From a bacterium (GTDB taxonomy: Bacteria > 4484-113 > JAGGVC01): DNA of 64,000 nt. Under the pieces are notes generated by a model, which searched no databases, was not told where the DNA came from, and was given only the letters and a program-made list of their open reading frames with translations. The position numbers and the translations under genes are program-made. How positions within the stretch are numbered: position 1 is the stretch's first letter; each line of letters opens with the position of its first letter. This document shows, piece after piece, positions 1-7,753 of this stretch. The stretch is taken from positions 33,172 to 97,171 of the forward strand of contig JABRWB010000001.1 in the NCBI GenBank assembly GCA_039961635.1, in the 5' to 3' direction.

Positions 1-328
1 AGGAATAAAAAAGGCCGCGGAAATAGTTGGTGCAAAGTACCTTGAGCCTCAAGTTCTTGCTCCCATAAAAAGCGATAAGTATAAAGGTATACTCAAGAAG
101 TTGGTAATGGTCCCGGGACGAGAATCGTTCGCGCGCGCCGATATTATGAATTTGTTGAATGACAGCGAACGTGCCGCCCTAGGGAAATTCCTTTCGAAAA
201 TGAAGGATCTGCAGATAATCACAGCAGAGCCGGAATTCGGACCCGGACACTACAAATTTACAAGCAGACTACATTATTTATACTTCAGAATAAAGTCCGA
301 ATTGGAAATGAAGAAAACCGATCGATAG
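1..328 (+). CDS. C-terminal fragment of a protein, possibly a P-loop ATPase with winged-helix tail
   Basis: The reading frame is open from the first bases of the window to a stop at 328, so the gene starts outside. About 108 residues are visible. The end reads GHYKFTSRLHYLYFRI, which resembles the winged-helix tail of archaeal-type AAA ATPases, where a 'Y-x-F-x-x-x-L-x-x-x-Y' pattern closes the protein. No Walker motif is visible because the N-terminal part is missing. The base composition is AT-richer than the next genes. The family assignment is a guess from this short tail; the existence of a coding frame is more secure. Confidence 0.45.
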   Translation, partial: GIKKAAEIVGAKYLEPQVLAPIKSDKYKGILKKLVMVPGRESFARADIMNLLNDSERAALGKFLSKMKDLQIITAEPEFGPGHYKFTSRLHYLYFRIKSELEMKKTDR

Positions 329-334
329 ATAAAA

Positions 335-880
335 ATGAATGCGACCATCAACACCGCGATGCTTTTCACGCTCGAGCGGCGGCAGCGGAGCCGGGAAGTC
401 CTGCGCGGCCTTTTGCGGCGGCTGACGCACGACCAGATTACGCAATCTTTCGACTGGTGCGGATGCGAGACGATCGCGCTCACCTGCGTCCACGTCGTCG
501 GATGCGAACTGCTCTGGGTGCAGGGCGTGCTGCGGGGCCGAGGCCAGAACGGCAAACCGGGTTTCCGCGGGCCGCACGGGATGGTTCCCGTCAAGCCAGG
601 CTGGATTTACAGCCCCCAGAACGGATACGCCGGCGACCTCGAGCGCACCTGGGAGCTGCAGGACGCGCTGGCCGCCGATACGGCCAGGTACGCGGCCGAG
701 ACGGATCTTTGGGCCGATATCGAATGCTCGTTCCCGTGGCAGCCGGATGCGCGGGAAATCATGAAGCCGTGGCTGGTGCTCAACCATGTGTTTTCGCATG
801 AATTCCACCACAAGGGCCAGATCGTCGGGATGGTCAGGGCGCTTGGGATAACCGACATCCCGGAGACGGATTTGGCGTGA
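335..880 (+). CDS. DinB-family protein (putative metal-dependent four-helix enzyme)
   Basis: A 181-residue protein of the usual DinB/YfiT length. It has the hallmark late His cluster HEFHHKGQIV and an upstream His in the helix CVHVVGCELLW; together these form the three-His metal site of the family. Family members include mycothiol- and bacillithiol-dependent transferases and many proteins of unknown role, so the substrate cannot be named. It starts 6 bases after the upstream fragment ends and may be co-transcribed with it. A REP-like double hairpin follows directly after the stop. Confidence 0.7.
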   Translation: MNATINTAMLFTLERRQRSREVLRGLLRRLTHDQITQSFDWCGCETIALTCVHVVGCELLWVQGVLRGRGQNGKPGFRGPHGMVPVKPGWIYSPQNGYAGDLERTWELQDALAADTARYAAETDLWADIECSFPWQPDAREIMKPWLVLNHVFSHEFHHKGQIVGMVRALGITDIPETDLA

Positions 881-945
881 GTATGGAAGTGCGGCAGCCT
901 GCCGCCGCCGTATTTGGACACCGGCAAGCCGGTGCACTCCCATAC
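881..945. repeat. REP/BIME-like pair of inverted hairpins
   Basis: Two hairpins sit back to back inside a longer inverted repeat. The outer arms GTATGGAAGT (881-890) and ACTCCCATAC (936-945) pair with one mismatch. Inner hairpin one is GCGGCA/TGCCGC (891-905); inner hairpin two is CACCGGC/GCCGGTG with an AA loop (919-934). Read on the minus strand, the second begins GGGAGTGCACCGGC, the GGAG-plus-hairpin layout of REP elements mobilised by RAYT transposases. A decayed RAYT gene with GGAG hairpins lies near 58 kb. Structure is seen directly; the REP label is inference. Confidence 0.6.
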
Positions 946-960
946 AAATCGATAATTACA

Positions 961-1680
961 CTATTTGCCCAAAATACGAATGCGCATTTTTTCCGGCAGC
1001 GTTCTAGCCCCTTCCCTTCTTGTAAGGCCGCTCGCCCTGTCGCCGACGCGCAAAAGAAAATCGCACACCTCCCGCGGATAGTGCTTGCAGCTTTCGCGTA
1101 GCGCCCAGCCGATAGCCTTGCGGATGAAAAACTCCTTTTCGAACAGCCGCTCCTCCCAGGTCGGCCAGCTGTATTCGTGATTGAGCATCCCGCGCCTGGC
1201 CGGAAGCGCGTGAATCAGAATCGCCGCCCTTCGCGTCCACATCCAATCGTCATCCGACCATTTGCGCACGACGCGGTAGACCGGCTCGCCCAGCCGCATC
1301 CCCATCGGGCCGAGCGCTGTGAAAGCCAGCGTGTCGAGAAGCGCCCATCCGTCACATAAGCTCGCCATCTCCTTTATCCACGGCAGGTCGCCAACCTCCA
1401 GTTCTCCCGCGATCCGGTCCAGGAGCGACAGCGCCGCGATGCGTTCGTCGAACCAGTCCGATGTCCAGAGCTCGCGGATGACAGGCTCAAGCTCCGCGCG
1501 CGGGATTGCGGGCTTTTTCGGAAATACCTCCCGAAGGATCGCGCGCTGCACGTCCGCCTTCAGCCCGTGAAATTTCAGCGGCGATTTGTGATACGCTTTC
1601 TGCGCCGCGGCGTCCGCGGGATCGCCCGCGGATTTCATCTTCCGATGCAACTCGGCTGTTCGTTTGTCGGACATTTGCAT
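961..1680 (-). CDS. DNA alkylation repair (AlkD-like HEAT-repeat) protein
   Basis: About 239 residues with the AlkD-like helical repeat pattern: FHGLKADVQRAILREVF near the start, then LWTSDWFDERIAALSLL, WALLDTLAFTALG and FIRKAIGWALRESCKHYP, where paired helices carry conserved Trp, Asp and Arg. AlkD enzymes bind alkylated DNA and excise bulky or charged 3-methyl- and 7-methyl-purines. The start is placed at the ATG at 1680 (or 1674); a longer frame to 1710 would run through a strong hairpin. No good Shine-Dalgarno is seen. It is convergent with the DinB gene and not in an evident operon. Confidence 0.75.
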   Translation of the reverse strand: MQMSDKRTAELHRKMKSAGDPADAAAQKAYHKSPLKFHGLKADVQRAILREVFPKKPAIPRAELEPVIRELWTSDWFDERIAALSLLDRIAGELEVGDLPWIKEMASLCDGWALLDTLAFTALGPMGMRLGEPVYRVVRKWSDDDWMWTRRAAILIHALPARRGMLNHEYSWPTWEERLFEKEFFIRKAIGWALRESCKHYPREVCDFLLRVGDRASGLTRREGARTLPEKMRIRILGK

Positions 1681-1684
1681 TGCA

Positions 1685-1701
1685 GGCGGACATAGTCCGC
1701 C
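1685..1701. repeat. Perfect 7-bp hairpin upstream of the AlkD-like gene
   Basis: GGCGGAC-ATA-GTCCGCC forms a perfect 7-bp stem with a 3-base loop, a few bases upstream of the chosen start codon on the minus strand. There is no T-run, so it is not a classical terminator. It could be a REP-like remnant or a 5' leader structure affecting translation of the AlkD-like gene. Confidence 0.45.
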
Positions 1702-1739
1702 GCCAATCACTGCCAGGAACGATGCGCGGCTCCGTTTTG

Positions 1740-2738
1740 CTAGCCGTCGCTTTCCCCGGCAACGCCGGCGGGCAGTCCGGTTTTGGGATCCACGACTTTG
1801 ACTCTCACGGCCGCGGGATACACGATGCTTCCCGGCGGGACGTCCGTCGTCAACCGGACGTTCGCAGCGACGACCGAGCCCTTACCAATCCGGATTCGGC
1901 CCAGTACTGAAGTGTTCGAATAAATTACGACGTCGTCTTCCAATATGGGATGGCGCGGAACGCCTTTCACCGGAAATCCGCGCTCGTCCAGCTCGAAGTT
2001 CTTTACCCCCAGCGTCACGCCCTGGTATAGCCGGACGCGGTTGCCGATTATGCAGGTCGCGCCTATCACGACTCCGGTTCCGTGGTCTATGAAAAAGCTC
2101 TCGCCGATCTCGGCGGCCGGATGGATATCAATTCCTGTAATGTCGTGCGCGTACTCGGTCATGATCCGCGGAATCAGCGGCACGCCGAGCACCGCGAGCT
2201 CGTGCGCCATCCTGTAGTTCGTGACCGCGAACATCCCCGGATAGCAGAACACCGGCTCGTCGCGAATCGTCGTCGCCGGATCGTAATCGTAGCTGGCCTG
2301 CGCGTCCGTGGAAAGAATCCGTCGCACTTCGGGCAGCCGGTTGGCGAAAGCCACCACCATATCGCGCGAATCCGGGACGCACTTGCCGCAGGTTGCAAAG
2401 TCCTTTTCGCACTCGAAACAGAGCGCACGCATTACTTGCTCTTGCAAAAGGCGAAGAGCACGGTCGAGCGTCGTCAATACGTACGCGCGGATTGTGCGCT
2501 CTGTCAGCTGGCCGTATCCAAAATAACCGGGAAAGAGCACGCTTCGGAGCATCTCCACGCACTCGTGGACCGAGCTGCGGGAAGGCCGCGGATGGCCGCG
2601 GAAGTTCTTTCCCGCTGGATTGCCGGGCACGTCGCCCGGTGCGCAGACCGCCTCAAGTATCGCGTCGAAATCTATCCTGCCGTCTCCGAACTGCTCGCAT
2701 GCCTCGTCCAGAATCGGCGTAATCTGTGGATCATTCAT
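1740..2738 (-). CDS. epsC: Serine O-acetyltransferase (EpsC/CysE type)
   Basis: Makes O-acetylserine from serine and acetyl-CoA, the first step of cysteine synthesis, in the cytosol. The C-terminal half is a left-handed beta-helix hexapeptide domain with the diagnostic stretches GVPLIPRIMTEYAHDITGID, IHPAAEIGESFFIDHGTGVV and YQGVTLG; the catalytic His/Asp pair is in HDITGIDIHP. The N-terminal half is helical. At about 332 residues it has the length of the long EpsC form. Unusually, the helical half carries a CX2CX6CX2C cluster (CFECEKDFATCGKC) that could bind zinc or an Fe-S cluster. The start is the ATG of MNDPQIT. It diverges from the aldolase gene. Confidence 0.88.
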   Translation of the reverse strand: MNDPQITPILDEACEQFGDGRIDFDAILEAVCAPGDVPGNPAGKNFRGHPRPSRSSVHECVEMLRSVLFPGYFGYGQLTERTIRAYVLTTLDRALRLLQEQVMRALCFECEKDFATCGKCVPDSRDMVVAFANRLPEVRRILSTDAQASYDYDPATTIRDEPVFCYPGMFAVTNYRMAHELAVLGVPLIPRIMTEYAHDITGIDIHPAAEIGESFFIDHGTGVVIGATCIIGNRVRLYQGVTLGVKNFELDERGFPVKGVPRHPILEDDVVIYSNTSVLGRIRIGKGSVVAANVRLTTDVPPGSIVYPAAVRVKVVDPKTGLPAGVAGESDG

Positions 2739-2844
2739 AAGCCGCCTCCCGTCCGGCCGGTATTCCCCAGCCATCGGCGGAAAAAGATTATCACAGAAAT
2801 GCCGCATCGAGATTCCGGAATTAAATCCGCCGGACAACCGGCTT

Positions 2845-2853
2845 TGGTATAAT
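2845..2853 (+). promoter_or_regulatory. Extended -10 promoter element of the aldolase gene
   Basis: TGGTATAAT is a perfect extended -10 (TG-N-TATAAT), 43 bases upstream of the ATG at 2897. No good -35 lies 17 bases upstream, as is common for extended -10 promoters. Transcription would start near 2860. Confidence 0.6.
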
Positions 2854-2896
2854 GCCCCCGCCGGGCGGCGGTTTCCGGCTCAAAGGATGATGCGCG

Positions 2897-3550
2897 TTGA
2901 AGATTTTTCTGGATACGGCCAATATTGACGAGATCCGGCAGGGCGTGGAAATGGGCCTCGTGGACGGAATCACCACGAACCCCACGCTTGTCGCCAAGGA
3001 AAAAGTCAAATTCAAGGACCGGATAATCGAAATCTGCGAGATCGTGGACGGCCCGGTAAACGCGGAAGTAACCGGTCTGACGGCGGACGAAATGGTGAAC
3101 GAAGCCCGCGAAATCAGCGAGTGGGCCAAGAACATCGTCGTCAAAATACCGATGACGCCCGAAGGAATGAAAGCCGTCCAGCGGTTGTCCAAACATGATA
3201 TCGACACCAACGTGACCCTGATATTCAGCGTCAACCAGGCGCTGCTTGCCGCGAAGGCCGGGGCGAAGTACGTCAGCCCGTTCATAGGACGGCTTGACGA
3301 CGCGGGCCAGGACGGAATGGCGCTGCTTGAAGAAATAATCACGGTTTTCCAGAATTACGGAATCGACCGCTGCGAAGTGCTCGCCGCCAGCCTCCGGCAT
3401 CCGATTCACGTGAAGCAGGCTCTGATGTTGGGCGCGGATGTAGCAACCCTGCCCTACAAAGTGTTCGAGCAACTATTCAAACATCCGCTGACGGACATCG
3501 GACTCAAACGCTTCCTTGACGACTGGGAAAGCGTGAAGGGGCTCGTGTAA
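2897..3550 (+). CDS. fsa: Fructose-6-phosphate aldolase / small transaldolase
   Basis: A 217-residue class I aldolase of the TalC/FSA subfamily. It begins [14 protein letters not shown], then has GITTNPTL, and the Schiff-base lysine is in [10 protein letters not shown] (about Lys83). FSA-type enzymes make or split fructose 6-phosphate with dihydroxyacetone and glyceraldehyde 3-phosphate; several close relatives act as true transaldolases in the pentose phosphate pathway, and sequence alone does not decide between them. The next gene follows with a long 5' leader or a 111-base gap. An AAAGGA ribosome site lies upstream of the ATG. Confidence 0.9.
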   Translation: MKIFLDTANIDEIRQGVEMGLVDGITTNPTLVAKEKVKFKDRIIEICEIVDGPVNAEVTGLTADEMVNEAREISEWAKNIVVKIPMTPEGMKAVQRLSKHDIDTNVTLIFSVNQALLAAKAGAKYVSPFIGRLDDAGQDGMALLEEIITVFQNYGIDRCEVLAASLRHPIHVKQALMLGADVATLPYKVFEQLFKHPLTDIGLKRFLDDWESVKGLV

Positions 3551-3661
3551 GTGACAGGCGCTCCGCGGACGCAGATTGCATCCGCGGGAGTTTCATCCCC
3601 GGACACGGCAGGCGGAATCAGAATTTCGCCAAGCGTCGATCAAAGAATACTTGCCGCCGCA

Positions 3662-4519
3662 ATGGCGAAACTCAAGTTGATCGCGCTTGATTGCGACGGC
3701 GTGATCTGGGTCGGGGAATCGCCGCTGCCCGGTGCGAACGAACTTGTTTTATGGTGCCGAAAGAACGGGATTCGCGCGTGCGGCGTAACGAACAATTCGA
3801 GCCGCGGCAGGGCTAACCTGGGAGAAAAAGCCGCAAGGCTCGGAATTCCGATGTCGGCGGACGATTTCTACACGACGAATCATCTGGCCACCGAAATAGC
3901 AGCCAAGCGTTATCGCGGAAAGGACGTACTAGTCTTAGGAAGCGGCGACCTGCTCGAAGCAGTGCAGGAAGGCGGAGCCAATGCTGTTCCGGTGGTTCAG
4001 TCGCTTGAGGAACTGCGAAGCCGCGAGCTCGAGGAATACAAATACGATGCGCTGATAGTCGGGTACGACCGCGATCTTCGGTACGCAGGAATCTGTCATG
4101 CGGCTGTCGCGATTAAAAACGGCGCGGATTTCATTTCAACGAATTCGGATTTCGCCTTTCCCGTAGGAGGCATTTACCTTTGGCCCGGAAACGGCGCGAT
4201 AGCGGACATGCTTTCTCGGATTACAGGCGTCAAGCCGGAAACCCACGGCAAGCCGGAGCCCGGACTTCTGCTGGCGGCGATGCGGGGCTGCGGAGCATTT
4301 CCAAACGAAACGCTGATGGTCGGCGACCGCGTTGAGACCGACATCGCCTGCGGCAAAAACGCCGGAGCGTGGACTTGCCTTGTGGGAACAGGAGTGCAAA
4401 TGGCGGGCGGCAACGATCCGGAATGCGGGATTGAGCCGGATTTGTTCGCGCCGGACTTGCCATCTCTGCTGAATTGGCTTATTAAGGTGCGCGAGGAGGA
4501 AAGCCGCCGGAAAGCGTGA
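3662..4519 (+). CDS. HAD-IIA family phosphatase (NagD/phosphoglycolate-phosphatase-like)
   Basis: About 285 residues. Motif I is LIALDCDGVIWVGE (nucleophile Asp and acid/base Asp), motif II is VTNNSS, and motif IV is VGDRVETDIACGKNAG with a preceding HGKPEPGLL Lys. The C2-type cap between motifs II and III is typical of the HAD-IIA group, which dephosphorylates small sugar phosphates, phosphoglycolate or nucleotides. The ATG at 3662 is chosen because the residues before it do not look like the family. It lies between fsa and pyrG on the same strand with a 15-base gap to pyrG. Confidence 0.82.
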   Translation: MAKLKLIALDCDGVIWVGESPLPGANELVLWCRKNGIRACGVTNNSSRGRANLGEKAARLGIPMSADDFYTTNHLATEIAAKRYRGKDVLVLGSGDLLEAVQEGGANAVPVVQSLEELRSRELEEYKYDALIVGYDRDLRYAGICHAAVAIKNGADFISTNSDFAFPVGGIYLWPGNGAIADMLSRITGVKPETHGKPEPGLLLAAMRGCGAFPNETLMVGDRVETDIACGKNAGAWTCLVGTGVQMAGGNDPECGIEPDLFAPDLPSLLNWLIKVREEESRRKA

Positions 4520-4534
4520 TTCCGGCGGATTTGA

Positions 4535-6163
4535 ATGTCCAAGTACATATTTGTAACGGGCGGCAACGTGTCCTCGATCGGCAAGGGCATCGCCAGCGCG
4601 TCAATAGGCACGATGCTGAAGGCGATGGGATACAAGGTTGCCGTGATGAAGATTGACCCGTACCTTAACGTGGACGCCGGAACGATGAATCCGCTGCAAC
4701 ACGGCGAGGTTTTCGTCACGCGCGACGGCGCGGAAACCGACCTCGATCTGGGACATTACGAGAGGTTCATCGACACCGAGCTTACGCGGCTTTCGAACGT
4801 TACGACCGGGCAGGTTTACAGCTCTGTAATCGCGTCCGAAAGGCGCGGCCAGGAGCACCTGGGAAGCACGATCCAGGTGATTCCGCACGTAACGGACGAG
4901 ATCAAGCGCAGAATCAGGCTCGTCACCGCGCAGCACCGCGCGAACGTCGTGATAGTGGAAATCGGCGGCACGGTGGGCGACATCGAAAGCCTGCCGTTTC
5001 TGGAAGCAATCCGCCAGTTCCGAAACGAGGTGCGGCGCGGCGGCGAAAGCGCGATAAACATCCATGTCACGCTCATTCCTTACCTATTCCCAGGCGGGGA
5101 ATTGAAAACAAAACTCACACAGCACAGCGTAAAAGAGCTCCGCAGCATCGGCATCCAGCCCGACATCATCATCTGCCGCACCCATCAACCGATGGACGAA
5201 GCGCTCAAAGCGAAAATCAGTCTTTTCTGCGACATAGAGCCGGAAGCGGTTATCCAAGGCTGCGACGCGGAAAGCATTTACGACGTTCCGCTGATGCTGA
5301 AAGACGAGAAGCTGGATCAGCTCGTCTGCAGCAAGCTGGGGCTTGGATTCAACGAACCTGACCTGACGAAATGGTGGAAGCTCCGTCACAACCGGACGCA
5401 TCCAGTTGGGAAAGTCAAGATTGCGCTGGTCGGCAAATACGTGGCGTTGCAAGACGCATACCTATCAATCAACGAAAGCTTGAAGCATGGCGCATACAAC
5501 AACTGCCAGGAGCTGGAAATAGAATATGTGAACGCCGAGCAGGTAACCCGCGAAAACGTCAAGAAAAAACTGGCAGGTTGCGACGGTTTGCTGATTCCGT
5601 ACGGTTTCGGCAGCCGCGGGATGGACGGCAAGATCGAAGCCATTCGATACGCGCGGGAAACCGGAATGCCTTTCCTTGGAATATGCTTCGGGCTGCAATG
5701 CGCAGTAGTCGAGTTTGCCCGCAACGTGCTGAAACTTCCAGACGCGAATTCAACCGAATACAAACCCAAATGCAAGAATCCCGTTATCGCCAAGATGAGC
5801 GAGCAACTTAAGGTAAAAGACCTGGGCGGCACGATGCGCCTGGGAGATTACACCGCCGTGACGCGGCCCGGAACGCTGGCTTACAAGCTGTACGGCCGCG
5901 AAAGGATTGTGGAAAGGCACCGGCACCGCTGGGAAGTGAACAACGCTTACAGGGAAGCGCTGGAGAAGGCCGGAATGTCCATCAGCGCGCTGTCCCCGGA
6001 CGGCAGCCTTGTGGAAATGATTGAGATTCCGTCGCATCCGTTCTTCATCGCAACCCAGGCGCATCCGGAGTTCAAAAGCAGGCCGACGCGTCCTCATCCG
6101 CTGTTCGACGGACTAATCAAGGCATGCGCAGCAAATTCCCTTCGCAAGCCCGTTAGGGATTAA
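4535..6163 (+). CDS. pyrG: CTP synthase
   Basis: Converts UTP to CTP using ATP and glutamine-derived ammonia. Full length at 542 residues. The N-terminal synthetase domain opens YIFVTGGNVSSIGKGI (P-loop; usual VVSSLGKG is NVSSIGKG here) and has EIGGTVGDIE for metal and nucleotide binding. The C-terminal class I glutaminase has the nucleophile Cys in GICFGLQCAVVEFARN and the His/Glu pair in AHPEFKSRP. It is preceded closely by the HAD phosphatase gene; no shared pathway is obvious. The gene looks intact. Confidence 0.97.
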   Translation: MSKYIFVTGGNVSSIGKGIASASIGTMLKAMGYKVAVMKIDPYLNVDAGTMNPLQHGEVFVTRDGAETDLDLGHYERFIDTELTRLSNVTTGQVYSSVIASERRGQEHLGSTIQVIPHVTDEIKRRIRLVTAQHRANVVIVEIGGTVGDIESLPFLEAIRQFRNEVRRGGESAINIHVTLIPYLFPGGELKTKLTQHSVKELRSIGIQPDIIICRTHQPMDEALKAKISLFCDIEPEAVIQGCDAESIYDVPLMLKDEKLDQLVCSKLGLGFNEPDLTKWWKLRHNRTHPVGKVKIALVGKYVALQDAYLSINESLKHGAYNNCQELEIEYVNAEQVTRENVKKKLAGCDGLLIPYGFGSRGMDGKIEAIRYARETGMPFLGICFGLQCAVVEFARNVLKLPDANSTEYKPKCKNPVIAKMSEQLKVKDLGGTMRLGDYTAVTRPGTLAYKLYGRERIVERHRHRWEVNNAYREALEKAGMSISALSPDGSLVEMIEIPSHPFFIATQAHPEFKSRPTRPHPLFDGLIKACAANSLRKPVRD

Positions 6164-6312
6164 GACTCAAAAGGAATCAGCCGAAAGCCGGCATCGGCGG
6201 CCAAGACAACATTTCCTCGCGGCCATACGGACTTCTGTGCGGAAATAAAAGCAAAGATATTTGCATTTCCAAATGGCGAGGAGCTTCCCGCTCTGTACGC
6301 GCCTGCAATCCA

Positions 6313-7143
6313 TCACGCGCTGTACGACCGCAGGCTCTCGGGTTTAAGCCTGTGGCGGTCGAATCCCAAGGATTCATAGGGCGCTCCCTGCGCGTACGCG
6401 AGAAGCTGGAAGTAATAAACCGGCGGATTACTAAATTCCTCCCCGAACTTTTTTCCTATTTTCAGTTGTCCCGCATCGAACTGCGAAAAGCATGTGGGGC
6501 AAATCAAGCAAAGGATATCCGCGGCCGCCTCGTTCACTGTCGAAAGCAGATCGCGCATCATTTCGAGGGGAGGAGCCTCGTCCTGGCATGCCTTGCCGCA
6601 ACACAGATACCAGTTCGAATGCCGAACCGGAGTCGCGCCTAGCGCGGCGACGCAATCCTCCAACACATGCGGATCGTTCGGATCGTCCACATTCATGATT
6701 TTGCTCGGTTTAAGAAGATGGCATCCGTAGTGGATCGCGACTCGCAGCCCGTCGAGGGGCCTTTTGACCGTGAGCTTCACCGCTTCCGGCCCCGCCTCGT
6801 CGCGAACGAGCGCAATCACGTGCCGAACGCGCGTAGTGCCGCGGTAAGTGCGTCCGATTTTGGCCAGCCTGGCGTTTACCTTTTCGCGCAACTCCGGGTT
6901 TTCCAGAAGGTGCCGCGCTTCGGACAACGTCGCGGTGCAGCCGCTGCAGTTTGTTGCAATATCCAATCCCAGCTCCTCCGCGAGCGAAAGGTTGCGCGCC
7001 GCGACCGACAGCCAAGCAAGCTTGTCCTTGGACTTGAAATAAATCGGGTCCGGGCAGCAAGACGCGCCGTGCATGTCCACCAGTTCGATGCCAAGCTCCG
7101 GCAGCGTTTTGCGGATTGCGGGATTGAAGGCTATTGTCGTCAA
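6313..7143 (-). pseudogene. hdrB: Heterodisulfide reductase HdrB-like (CCG-domain) protein, N-terminally truncated
   Basis: HdrB-type proteins hold two CCG domains that bind noncubane 4Fe-4S clusters. Visible here are the rest of CCG domain one (GASCCPDP and TNCSGC) and all of domain two (HYGCHLLKPS, YLCCGKAC, ICPTCFSQFD), up to an intact C-terminus. The family's first 20 or so residues with the first cluster Cys (typically Y-F-x-G-C) are absent: the frame reaches a stop at 7201-7203 and starts only at TTG 7143. No lost piece is seen in other frames upstream. One cluster would lack a ligand, so it is probably non-functional unless a substitute N-terminus is used. No hdrA or hdrC is adjacent. 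Confidence 0.72.
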
Positions 7144-7753
7144 CTGATTTATGAAGAGTTTGAAAGGCGGTTGATGGTTTGGTGGAGGAAGCTTGGGATA
7201 TTAAGCTTAAGGCAGCTTGAGTCCAATTTGCCCAAATATTCGGCCCCCCGCAAACCTTATGATAGTTGCCGGTATTCGCGAATTTCAGTGATTCTGCCCC
7301 TGGACTTCCTTCTTTCAGCATTAACACTTTCTTCACAATGTGAACTGCCAATAAATGGCTTGGGGATGTATGTGAAATATTTCTTTATATTCCTTATTTT
7401 TCATCGAATGAAATTGGCTGAGTAAGCGGTTGCTTGTGACAAATGAAACATATGTTCACAATACGGCGATTTGGCGGCATCTGAAGTTGTCCGCTGGAGC
7501 CGCCAATTTATGAGCTTAATTCACCTGGTTCGTATTACGGTAAATCGTATATTAAATACTATTTTACTCGCATTTGGCCTTTACTTTCCCCACACAGAGT
7601 GAAGTTTGATACGTATTGCGCAAGCAAAGATCATGGGAAATACTTGACTTTTGAGGCTGTATGTGAAATAATCTATTTGGGGATTTGTAATCTCCTTCAC
7701 TTGTTCATATTCATTTCGGGTATCGAGGACTGTCGTCCGAAGGGGGTGATCAG
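7144..7753. promoter_or_regulatory. AT-rich regulatory gap before the formate dehydrogenase operon
   Basis: 610 bases without a convincing gene, AT-richer than both flanks. It holds a short palindrome TTCACA-A-TGTGAA (7332-7344), an exact 13-bp direct repeat TGTATGTGAAATA (7367-7379 and 7658-7670) and widely spaced TTGTGA/TCACAA arms (about 7433-7460). The second 13-bp copy overlaps the promoter spacer and -10 box, so it could be an operator. The TGTGA motif resembles half-sites of CRP/FNR-family regulators, but no canonical full site is present. Confidence 0.5.
7644..7672 (+). promoter_or_regulatory. Sigma-70-like promoter of the formate dehydrogenase operon
   Basis: TTGACT (7644-7649), a 17-base spacer, then AATAAT (7667-7672). 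The predicted start of transcription is near 7679, about 75 bases before the TTG start codon at 7754. The 13-bp TGTATGTGAAATA repeat overlaps the spacer and -10. Confidence 0.6.

Noticed and set aside
2128..2562. Several long antisense or shifted frames inside serine acetyltransferase, pyrG, mccB and moeA genes
   Set aside because: They are high-GC shadows with Arg/Ala-rich composition and no motifs, inside genes of clear function.
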